A DNA stretch of 64,000 nt from an uncultured Prevotellaceae bacterium (GTDB lineage: Bacteria > Bacteroidota > Bacteroidia > Bacteroidales > Bacteroidaceae): the NCBI GenBank assembly GCA_902781315.1, contig CACZIT010000011.1:49561-113560 (forward strand), written 5' to 3'. The notes beneath the pieces were generated by a model. That model did not search any database and was not told where the DNA came from. It was given only the letters and a program-made list of their open reading frames with translations. The translations under genes and the position numbers were made by a program. Below, piece after piece: positions 57,497-64,000 of the stretch; position 1 is the stretch's first letter, and every line of letters begins with the position of its first letter.

Positions 57497-59047
57497 TTAT
57501 TGTTTGTGATTGTAGTTTCTGATGAATTTGCCGAACATTGTGCGCTCGTTGCTGTTGAGGCCTGCCAGCCATACCAGCTGCAGGGTGACAAGCGGCGAGG
57601 CCACCATCACCGCAACGAAGCGCAGCACGGTGTTCGCAACGGTGTAGTGCAGCAGCAAAGCGACGGCGGCGGTGCAGACGGTGATGAACAGTCCCGGCAG
57701 GACGATGGTCCTGGCGTAGGTGGCATAGGAGAAGGCGGGATACACCTTCTTCAGACTGATGAGTCTGACCACATGTGCCATGATACACACGAAGACCATC
57801 GACACGAAAGCGCCGTAGGCGGGCATGCCCAGTCGGAACATGGTCCAGGTGATGAGCAGCGTGCTCAGCGTGAGCGTGTCGACCACCACATGATAGCGTT
57901 TCACGCGGCCTGTCGACTCGATGAGCGTGGTGATGGGATGGTGCATGGCGAGCACCACCATCATGATCATCATCAGCCGGGCAAACAGGATGGCGTCTTC
58001 GCTGATGTCGCCCAACCACCAGTGTAGCAGCGTGCGCATCTCCGTCATCAGCGGCACGGCAACGCTCATGAGCAGGTACATGATGAGCTTGTTGTTCGCA
58101 TTGAACAGTCGCCACAGGTAGTTGTCCTGCCGCTGAGCATACGACTTCACCATTGCCGGTCGGAACGCCAGCACCACGCAGTTGCAGAGCGAGTTGGCTG
58201 AGTTGTAGACCAGATTGGCAATGGCATACGAGGCCACGGCCAGTGGTCCGTAGAAGATGGTCAGCAGGATGTTCGTGCCTTGCACGATGCCCACTCCCGC
58301 CATCGCTCCGTACATCGTCCAGCCAGAGAACGACAGCAGGTCGCGATAGAGTTCCTTCGTCGTCACCCGCTGATAGTGGCATTCGGCATATCGGTGGCGG
58401 GCAACGAAGACGTAGAGCAGATACACCAGTGCCGCCACGACGAGTAGTCCGGCGCCGTAGAAGATGAGTCCGTCGGCCATCGTCTTTCCGATGAGGCATG
58501 CCACGACGAGGCGCCCGGTGTAGTCGAGGATGGAAATCACCGTGTAGTGCTTCATATCCTCATGGGCAAAGATGGCGGCGGTGTAGGGAATCTGCAGCAG
58601 GGTGAATACGAACGAGAGCAGCGTGAAGTGGAATATCCAGAGCGTTGCATCGAGTCGTTCCACGGGAATCTTGCCTGCCGGTTCCATCATGTGAGTGGTG
58701 ACGAACCACACGCCGACGGTTTCAAACAGCACCAGCACCAGCACCGAGAGCAGCAGCACGATGTTCACGCTGCTGGAGAATATTTCCCGCATGCGCCGTT
58801 CCTCGTGCTTGCCGATGGCATACGAGTAGAAGCGCTGGATGGCTACGGTGAGTGTAGAGCTGAGGAATGTGCTTGTCAGCACCACGCCGGCAATGGCATT
58901 CAGGATGCCGTAGTCTTCTACTCCCAGGGCTTTCAACACTACGCGTACGGCATAGAGGTTGATGACCATAGTGACCACCACGCGCACAAAAAGTATCATT
59001 GTGTTCGACGCAATGCGTTTCGATTTTGTCAGTTCTTCTGTTCCCAA
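57497..59047 (-). CDS. Polysaccharide flippase, Wzx-like (first in the operon)
   Basis: The 516-residue polytopic protein has the start NTMILFVRVVVTMVINLYAVRVVLKALGVEDYGILNAIAGVVLTSTFLSSTLTVAIQRFYSYAIGKHEERRMREIFSSSVNI, matching the Wzx family, and about 14 helices. It lies between the export porin and the chain-length gene. Why two flippases occur in one operon is unclear: two substrates, or one may be a modifying-unit transporter. A solitary GC-rich hairpin repeat (59081-59118) lies in the 71-nt gap upstream. Confidence 0.92.
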   Translation of the reverse strand: MGTEELTKSKRIASNTMILFVRVVVTMVINLYAVRVVLKALGVEDYGILNAIAGVVLTSTFLSSTLTVAIQRFYSYAIGKHEERRMREIFSSSVNIVLLLSVLVLVLFETVGVWFVTTHMMEPAGKIPVERLDATLWIFHFTLLSFVFTLLQIPYTAAIFAHEDMKHYTVISILDYTGRLVVACLIGKTMADGLIFYGAGLLVVAALVYLLYVFVARHRYAECHYQRVTTKELYRDLLSFSGWTMYGAMAGVGIVQGTNILLTIFYGPLAVASYAIANLVYNSANSLCNCVVLAFRPAMVKSYAQRQDNYLWRLFNANNKLIMYLLMSVAVPLMTEMRTLLHWWLGDISEDAILFARLMMIMMVVLAMHHPITTLIESTGRVKRYHVVVDTLTLSTLLITWTMFRLGMPAYGAFVSMVFVCIMAHVVRLISLKKVYPAFSYATYARTIVLPGLFITVCTAAVALLLHYTVANTVLRFVAVMVASPLVTLQLVWLAGLNSNERTMFGKFIRNYNHKQ

Positions 59048-59080
59048 ATTGCTAATGAATTAAAGTTTCGCATGGGGTGC

Positions 59081-59118
59081 GACTCCCCTCCCTTACGGGA
59101 GGGGCAGGGGGTGGGTCT
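59081..59118. repeat. Solitary REP-like hairpin next to a stop codon
   Basis: CCCCTCCCTTACGGGAGGGG is followed by CAGGGGGTGGGTCT, one half of the element found in frame in other genes. It directly abuts the stop codon (59119-59121) of the export gene and could act as a 3' stabiliser or attenuator inside the operon. Confidence 0.85.
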
Positions 59119-61674
59119 TTACTTCAACAGGTTGGCCAGCGTGGCGATGATGGCTGCCAGCGAGCCCACACCCGTGGCGATGCTCAGCGTCTCGGCAATC
59201 GACGTCTTGTTGATCGACTTCGAGGGCACCACGATTTCGCAACCCGGCATGGGCTTGGCGTTGTGGCCCACCTTGGCAACGGTACCATTCATATATATGA
59301 TATAGGTCTGACGCTTCTTGGCTTTCGACGAGAATCCACCGGCCTGGTCGATGTAGTAGCTGACCGACTTGCCTTTCACGTAACCCACCGTGTTCGGATA
59401 GAGCACCTCGCCATTGATCTTCACCGTGGCCTCATACTGGGGCACGAAGATGCGGTCGCCCTCGCGCAGCACGATGTCCTCGGTGCCGCCGGGGTTGGCC
59501 AATGCCTTGTCGAGCTCGATACCTACGGGGTAGGTCTCGCCCACCTGGTATTTCTTCAGCTGTTCGGCGTTGCTCAGGTTGGCCAGGCTGGCGTTACCCG
59601 TGCGGGCTGCCTGCTCCTGCATGCTGGCCTCCAGGTCTTCACGCGTCTTCTTCAGCACGGCCTCGGCGCGCTGGCGTTCCTCCTGCGTGTACTTACGCTC
59701 GAGTTTGGCACCCTGGGCGAAGGCGCGGTCGTTCACGCCGCCTGCCATCTTGATGAGGTCGCTCAGGCGCTGGTTCTTGCGCGACAGCGTGTAGGTTCCG
59801 GCAAACATCACCTCGCCCTCGATGGTCACGTTCTGCTGCTTGTTGTAGCCAGGGCTCTGGCGCACGTAGACCTCATCGAAGGGCATGAGCGTGAAGCCCG
59901 GCTCGCCGTCGACGACGAAGCCATCCTTCAGCGCGAAGCTATAGGTGCGGGCGATGACGCTGTCGGCCACGAGTGCCTTCGGGTCGAGCACGCGGCGCGC
60001 CACGTCGATTTTCACCGTCGAGGCACTCTCCTTCAGACCACCGGCCTGCAGCACGAAGTCCTCCAGCGTCTCGTTGTCGGCATACTGATAGATGCCCGGA
60101 TACATCACCTCACCATGTATGGTGATGGTGCGCTCGGTCTGTGCTTCCTGCTTCGTAGGCACAAAGAGCACGTCGTTCTCACGCAGCGGGATGTCGGCCA
60201 CCGAACCGTCGAGGATACCCTTCAGGTCGACACTCAGCACTTCCAGCGTGCGGTCGGGCTTCATGCGGTGCATCACGGCGCGGTTCAGGAAGGCTTCTTC
60301 GGTCACGCCCTCAGCGGCCTCGATGAGCGAGCGCACGGTAGTGATTTTACCGCCCAGCTGGTAGAGACCCTTGTGGAACACGGCACCCTTTACCTCAACG
60401 GTGTTCTCGTAGCGGTCCAGGATGCTGTCGACGCTCACCGAGTCGCCGTCGGCCACGTGGAAGGTAGACATGTCGAACTCGCCCACGTTGAACACCGAGT
60501 ACTGGCGGCCCGTCTTTCTGACCACGCGCACCGACTTTGTGTAGGCGTCGCCCGTGAATCCGCCGGAGTATTTCAGCAGCGTGCCCACGCTCTCGTCCTT
60601 CTTCATTTCGTAGAACATCGGGCGCTTCACCTTACCCGTGAGGTTGACGAGGCAGTCGTAGGCTTCGACCACGATGAAGTCGTTGTCGGCCAGACGCACG
60701 TTGCCCGTCTGCTTGCCATTGAGGATATAGTCGTAGATGTCGACCGTCGACACCAGCTTGTTGTGACGATACACCTTGATGTTGCGCAGCGTACCGATGT
60801 CGCTGATGCCCTTGGCCATGTAGAGTGCGTGGAACACGGTGGAGAACGCCGGCAGCGTGTAGGTGCCGGGCTGGTTCACCTCGCCCATCACGTTGACGGT
60901 GATGGAGCGCGTCTGGCCCAGCGTGAGCAGAACCTTACTGCTCTGATAGCGGGCACCCAGCGTGGCCTTCACCCGTGCGTTGGCCTGCGAAATGGTCAGA
61001 CCGCTCACCTGCACCGGGCCGAAGTTCTCGATGTTGATGTAGCCGTCGGGGCTCACTGAACTTTCTATCTGTCGGGCTGAGGCTCCATAGACGTCGATGT
61101 AGACCACGTCGCCCGGTCCCAGTACGTAGTTCTGCGGCGAGGCGATGTTCATGCTTGGCTCAAACGACAGGTCCTCGCGGTCGAAGATGTCGCGTCCGAA
61201 CACCTTCGTCTTCTCCTTCTCGCGCTCGGCCAGAATCTGTTCCAGCAGCGCGATAGAGTCGACAGGCATCAGGCCGCCCAGCTCCAGCTGCATCTGCATG
61301 AAGTCGTCGTCCTCCTCGTCGTAGGTGTGCTTCTTGGTTCGTTCGCCCTGCATGCGCATGTTGGTCATCTCGGCAGCCTTCTTCTCTGTGGTGGTCTTGC
61401 GCGTGCGGTCGTTGGCCTTGGTCATGGTTTCGTCCTGCACCACGCCCAGTCCGGCTTCTTCCTTCTGGCGCTCGGCAATCTTCTTCACACGGCGTATCTG
61501 CTGGATGTCAACGCCACGCTGCATCAGCTTCGTCACGATTTGCTGTTGCGAGGTGCCGGCCTCGTGTTCCTTCAGCACGAAGCGCATCACCTGGTCGTCG
61601 GTCATCGACGACTGGGCAACCGCTGCCAGAGGCATCAGCAACCCAATCAGGATGTATAGAATAGTTCGTTTCAT
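59119..61674 (-). CDS. Polysaccharide export protein with multiple SLBB domains (Wza-like)
   Basis: The 851-residue protein has a signal peptide (MKRTILYILIGLLMPLAAVAQ), then a helical region (DDQVMRFVLKEHEAGTSQQQIVTKLMQRGVDIQQIRRV), a Poly_export domain (NYVLGPGDVVYIDVYGASARQIESSVSPDGYINIENFGPVQVSGLT), and five or six SLBB/DUF6 repeats (VNVMGEVNQPGTYTLPAF; VEVKGAVFHKGLYQL; ITIHGEVMYPGIYQYADNETLEDFVLQAGGL; VTIEGEVMFAGTYTL; VKINGEVLYPNTVGYVKG). One hydrophobic C-terminal segment (IATGVGSLAAIIATLANLLK) follows. It is over twice the size of Wza. It is first in the long operon and should form the outer-membrane export channel. Confidence 0.93.
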   Translation of the reverse strand: MKRTILYILIGLLMPLAAVAQSSMTDDQVMRFVLKEHEAGTSQQQIVTKLMQRGVDIQQIRRVKKIAERQKEEAGLGVVQDETMTKANDRTRKTTTEKKAAEMTNMRMQGERTKKHTYDEEDDDFMQMQLELGGLMPVDSIALLEQILAEREKEKTKVFGRDIFDREDLSFEPSMNIASPQNYVLGPGDVVYIDVYGASARQIESSVSPDGYINIENFGPVQVSGLTISQANARVKATLGARYQSSKVLLTLGQTRSITVNVMGEVNQPGTYTLPAFSTVFHALYMAKGISDIGTLRNIKVYRHNKLVSTVDIYDYILNGKQTGNVRLADNDFIVVEAYDCLVNLTGKVKRPMFYEMKKDESVGTLLKYSGGFTGDAYTKSVRVVRKTGRQYSVFNVGEFDMSTFHVADGDSVSVDSILDRYENTVEVKGAVFHKGLYQLGGKITTVRSLIEAAEGVTEEAFLNRAVMHRMKPDRTLEVLSVDLKGILDGSVADIPLRENDVLFVPTKQEAQTERTITIHGEVMYPGIYQYADNETLEDFVLQAGGLKESASTVKIDVARRVLDPKALVADSVIARTYSFALKDGFVVDGEPGFTLMPFDEVYVRQSPGYNKQQNVTIEGEVMFAGTYTLSRKNQRLSDLIKMAGGVNDRAFAQGAKLERKYTQEERQRAEAVLKKTREDLEASMQEQAARTGNASLANLSNAEQLKKYQVGETYPVGIELDKALANPGGTEDIVLREGDRIFVPQYEATVKINGEVLYPNTVGYVKGKSVSYYIDQAGGFSSKAKKRQTYIIYMNGTVAKVGHNAKPMPGCEIVVPSKSINKTSIAETLSIATGVGSLAAIIATLANLLK

Positions 61675-61731
61675 ATTCTTTTTTATGTTCCTATATTCCT
61701 TATATATAACTCAAAAAATGCTAAATTGTTG

Positions 61732-61739
61732 CAAAGGTA
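61732..61739 (-). promoter_or_regulatory. Promoter -7 box of the main polysaccharide operon
   Basis: CAAAGGTA is the reverse complement of TACCTTTG, 57 nt upstream of ATG 61674. I see no other exact box in the operon down to the heparinase-like gene, though I did not score every gap. Confidence 0.65.
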
Positions 61740-61782
61740 CACATTTTTTTCGTCATTTTTTGTTTGTTCTGAAAAAAAATCC

Positions 61783-61790
61783 TACCTTTG
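61783..61790 (+). promoter_or_regulatory. Promoter -7 box for tmRNA
   Basis: TACCTTTG with TTTG at 61763-61766 as a -33 element. It lies 40 nt before the mature tmRNA 5' end and is divergent from the polysaccharide promoter. Confidence 0.7.
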
Positions 61791-61829
61791 CACTCGCAAA
61801 CGACCAAATGCGGTCTTTTTTCATGTCAT

Positions 61830-62226
61830 GGGGTTGACTGGATTTGACGGCGAGATGAAATGGTACGTAAGCACGCGGTGGCTCGATGGTTTCCACCTAA
61901 ATCTGAGCTTTCAACAAATTAATTGGCAACACACAGTATGCTCTCGCTGCTTAATCGAAGCACAGTAGATTACGAGCTTAATTCCTTCACCAGGTGAGGG
62001 AACGAGACGTCGCCCCAAGGATGTTGTTCCGAATCTGAGGAACCGGCGGCGCAGGTAAATCGGAAATAGCCCGGCAGGGGCCTCGACGGCCGGGTGAAGT
62101 TTTAGAGGATAAGGTGCCGGTTGGTGGTCCAGGTCTTGCCGTCACACGAAAATGAAGTCTGGAATAAGCGTGTAGAAAGCGTATGGTTTCCTTGTTCGGA
62201 CGTGGGTTCGACTCCCACCAGCTCCA
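61830..62226 (+). ncRNA. ssrA: Transfer-messenger RNA
   Basis: The 5' GGGGTTGACTGG and 3' end ...CACCAGCTCCA form the tRNA-like acceptor stem (seven pairs, two G-U), and GGGTTCGACTCCCA is the T arm. The tag frame GGC AAC ACA CAG TAT GCT CTC GCT GCT TAA (61925-61954) encodes GNTQYALAA, similar to Bacteroidales tags ending YALAA. The size, about 397 nt, is normal. CCA is not fully encoded (ACCT follows), so tail addition by the nucleotidyltransferase is needed. It rescues stalled ribosomes and marks the peptides for proteolysis. Confidence 0.97.
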
Positions 62227-62241
62227 CCTCCTCCTTCCCCC

Positions 62242-62294
62242 GGCCGGCCACAGCATCATTCCCCTTCCCCCCGCTTGTGGCCGGCCACCTTTTT
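62242..62294 (+). terminator. tmRNA terminator
   Basis: The arms GGCCGGCCACA and TGTGGCCGGCC (11 bp) flank a 23-nt loop and are followed by ACCTTTTTTTT. It is a strong Rho-independent terminator 16 nt after the tmRNA. Confidence 0.93.
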
Positions 62295-62507
62295 TTTATC
62301 TCAACGGGGACGCGTCTAATTATTTTTTTTAACATTCGCTTTTCCTGACAAAACACTCGCTCAGGAAAGCCGCTGCTCTGCTTTTCTCGGCCACAGGGTC
62401 GAAAAAACGGCAAAAACGGCGATGTTTTTGTAAACGACTGGTGCTCAGAGAGTTGCTCGTTTCCGCTTCTTTCTGGCAGGTCATTTCCATTATCTTGTGC
62501 TGACAAA

Positions 62508-62639
62508 AGCATAGGTTTAATCCCTCTATACCTATGCTTTCGGTCGTACAGACCTATGCTTTCGGTGATGCAGAGCAATGGTCTGGAGGCATCAAACCTA
62601 TGCTTTGGATGGTAAGGAGCATGGTTCTTGACCCTGTAA
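62508..62639. repeat. Repeat array, 22-nt period, alternating orientation
   Basis: Six 22-nt units begin at 62508, 62530, 62552, 62574, 62596 and 62618. Units 2, 3 and 5 start ACCTATGCTTT; units 1, 4 and 6 start with the opposite sense (AGCATAGG, AGCAATGG, AGCATGG). The motif CTATGCT also flanks the palindrome arrays at 0.9 and 30.7 kb. The stretch 62295-62507 between the tmRNA terminator and this array has no gene I can support. Confidence 0.88.
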
Positions 62640-62645
62640 AACGTG

Positions 62646-62681
62646 AAAACGGGTGGAAAACAGTCGTCTTCCACCCGTTTT
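62646..62681. terminator. Bidirectional terminator
   Basis: AAAACGGGTGGAA and TTCCACCCGTTTT form a perfect 13-bp stem with a 10-nt loop, followed by TTTCTTC on the plus strand. It is the probable terminator of the DUF6263-like gene on the minus strand. Confidence 0.85.
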
Positions 62682-62778
62682 TTCTTCTGGTTGCGTTCAG
62701 TAGGGGAGCGCCTTTTTGTAAAGACTATTCGTCCGTTTTCTTGAGTTTACCCACCCCGCTGGATGTTTCCACGGTTCC

Positions 62779-63693
62779 TTATTCTCCTACGAGTTCGGTC
62801 TTCATGCTGCTTTCGATGGCCTGGCCCATCGTGTTCTGCTTCATCTCGCCCGTGATGGTCTTTGCCCATCCGTTGGGCAGGAACTCGTAGTTGTGGGTCA
62901 TGCTCATCTCCATCTTCAGCATGCCTGAGGCCATGAGCTGGTCGATGCTCTGCTCCACCATCTCGGCCTGTTCGGGCATCATCTGCTTCACCTGCTCAAT
63001 GATCATCTGCTTCATTTCCTCCTTGGTCATGTTGAGCGCCGTGGTCACCTTCACCTTGCTGCCGTCGGGCGCCGAGAGGAAGTACATGTTCTTCACCTTG
63101 CGGCCGTTGTCGTCGGTGCCCTCATCCATCGTGCCCGTGCTGATGGTCTTGCCGTTCAGCGAGAGCGGGTTGCCGTTGGTGGTGGCGTTGGCGATGATAG
63201 CCTCCTTGGTGAGTGCTCCCTCCATCTGCTTCAGGAAAGCCTCCTTCGGCAGCATCTGGGCAGCCTCAGGCATCTCGCCCATCAGTTGTTCGAACATGGC
63301 CTCGGCGGTCTTCTGGGCAGCAGCCTTCGTCTCGTCGAAGTTCTTGATGTCGGTGATGCGACCGTCGGCGTCAGTGGTGAAGATGGTCTTGTGCCCCTTC
63401 GTCATGCCCTGCGTGAGCATCAGCATGCGGGCCACCAGCGACTCCTTGCTGTCGGCATCCATCTTCTCCAGACACACCTCCAGCGTGTAGCCCTGCGGTG
63501 TGGCCTCGGTCACGGTGTAGCGTGTCTCGCTCACCAGGTTGACCACCTGTCCGCCCATGTTCATGGTCGTCATCGTGCGATAGAGCTTGCTGTCGCCTTT
63601 CTGATACTTCGGCGCAATCTTCACGCCTGCGAGTTGTGCGCTCATGGTCACTGCGGTGAGCAGGAGCGCCAGTGTCATCATTGCTTTTTTCAT
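62779..63693 (-). CDS. DUF6263-like secreted protein
   Basis: The 304-residue protein has a signal peptide (MKKAMMTLALLLTAVTMSAQ). The mature part has the pattern of DUF6263 and related Bacteroidetes proteins: KYQKGDSKLYRTMTTMNMGGQVVNLVSETRYTVTEATPQGYTLEVCLEK, and a C-terminal half MLKMEMSMTHNYEFLPNGWAKTITGEMKQNTMGQAIESSMKTELV, with Met-rich helices between. Function is unknown, perhaps periplasmic lipid or stress related. It stands alone with its own promoter and terminator. Confidence 0.78.
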   Translation of the reverse strand: MKKAMMTLALLLTAVTMSAQLAGVKIAPKYQKGDSKLYRTMTTMNMGGQVVNLVSETRYTVTEATPQGYTLEVCLEKMDADSKESLVARMLMLTQGMTKGHKTIFTTDADGRITDIKNFDETKAAAQKTAEAMFEQLMGEMPEAAQMLPKEAFLKQMEGALTKEAIIANATTNGNPLSLNGKTISTGTMDEGTDDNGRKVKNMYFLSAPDGSKVKVTTALNMTKEEMKQMIIEQVKQMMPEQAEMVEQSIDQLMASGMLKMEMSMTHNYEFLPNGWAKTITGEMKQNTMGQAIESSMKTELVGE

Positions 63694-63763
63694 TGTTTTT
63701 CTTCTTTTTGGGTTCTTGTATTGATGAATAATAATGATTTCCTAAATTCTTGATTTCCGGTTG

Positions 63764-63771
63764 CAAAGGTA
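63764..63771 (-). promoter_or_regulatory. Promoter -7 box for the DUF6263-like gene
   Basis: CAAAGGTA is the reverse complement of TACCTTTG, 70 nt upstream of ATG 63693. Confidence 0.6.
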
Positions 63772-63931
63772 ACGCTTTTCCAGCATCCCTGCAAGTTTTT
63801 CAGTTTGCAATAGTTCGCTCGGCAAGGAAAAACTGTTTGCAAAAGTTTGCAGCCCTTTGCAGTTTTTTGGGGCAATGATATAGCAGATGACCTAATTGAG
63901 TCCCGCTTCCTATGATTTTATCCAAACATAT

Positions 63932-64000
63932 TTAGTTAATATTCTTTAATCCTGTTGTGAGGTCAGCATTTACTCTTCTCTGCATTCTGATGTACTCATG
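63932..64000 (-). CDS. Possible C-terminal end of a gene cut by the window edge
   Basis: Reading leftwards from the window edge, the frame gives HEYIRMQRRVNADLTTGLKN and then a TAA at 63932-63934. Composition is protein-like, but 22 codons are too few for a family call. It would be followed by a 160-nt gap before the DUF6263-like promoter. Confidence 0.3.
   Translation of the reverse strand, partial: HEYIRMQRRVNADLTTGLKNIN

Noticed and set aside
59077-61059. A 660-codon plus-strand ORF opposite the export gene
   Set aside because: Antisense of the multi-SLBB exporter; composition rich in His, Val, Ala, Arg and Leu with no recognisable domain.
62102-62674. Minus-strand ORF of 190 codons over the tmRNA 3' end
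   Set aside because: It overlaps the tmRNA, its terminator and a repeat array, so it cannot be a normal gene.

Overview
The window is a high-GC (by eye about 55 %) Bacteroidales chromosome segment, most likely from a Prevotella-type organism. The evidence is the repeated TAnnTTTG promoter -7 motif close to start codons, many lipoproteins, TonB-dependent receptors, a two-component protein with propeller repeats, TPR-membrane-HTH proteins and a tmRNA tag ending YALAA. I see no rRNA, tRNA, prophage or CRISPR array.

Layout. 1-1.2 kb: start of a propeller-type regulator, a decayed SusC-like fragment and two 22-nt-period repeat arrays. 1.2-9.9 kb: symporter, DUF3089 lipoprotein, CDF metal exporter, a secreted protein plus TPR/HTH pair, and a membrane glycosyltransferase translationally linked to a DPPR-synthase-like UbiA enzyme. 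9.9-17 kb: RND efflux operon (adaptor, pump, TolC) with a divergent AraC regulator. 17-21.3 kb: trxB, glutathione peroxidase, a Tyr-rich lipoprotein, a secreted DNA/RNA endonuclease and L31 type B. 21.3-29.1 kb: a TonB receptor with two OB-like lipoproteins, divergent from an operon of secreted EEP nuclease, uracil-DNA-glycosylase-like protein and uridine kinase. Together these look like a nucleic-acid scavenging system. A single-copy IS200-like Y1 transposase follows, beside a nested palindrome. 29.4-38.7 kb: DUF308 membrane protein, HU-like protein, a duplicated lipoprotein family with one broken copy, a TPR/HTH protein, two paralogous secreted proteins ending HFGGRR, and a histidine phosphatase. 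38.9-61.7 kb: an exopolysaccharide locus with sugar-nucleotide aminotransferase, Wzi, lipocalin-like lipoprotein, initiating sugar transferase, GT4 enzymes, WecB/WecC, GH16, heparinase II/III-like lyase, acyltransferase, WbsX-like protein, Wzy, two Wzx, Wzz and a multi-SLBB Wza-like exporter. 61.8-62.3 kb: tmRNA and its terminator. 62.8-64 kb: a DUF6263-like secreted protein and possibly the end of another gene.

The most unusual content is the repeat landscape. (1) REPIN-like elements (two GC-rich hairpins in inverted orientation around a spacer) lie in frame inside at least six protein-coding genes, always coding for PTPLP...REG...GGGS-type peptides. (2) Intergenic arrays at five places (one place holding two sequences, another two adjacent ones) share an exact 22-nt period although their sequences mostly differ. 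(3) Short-period repeats of 7, 8, 9 and about 10 nt occur between genes and also enter coding frames, most strikingly 8 nt beside the PLP-lysine loop of the aminotransferase.
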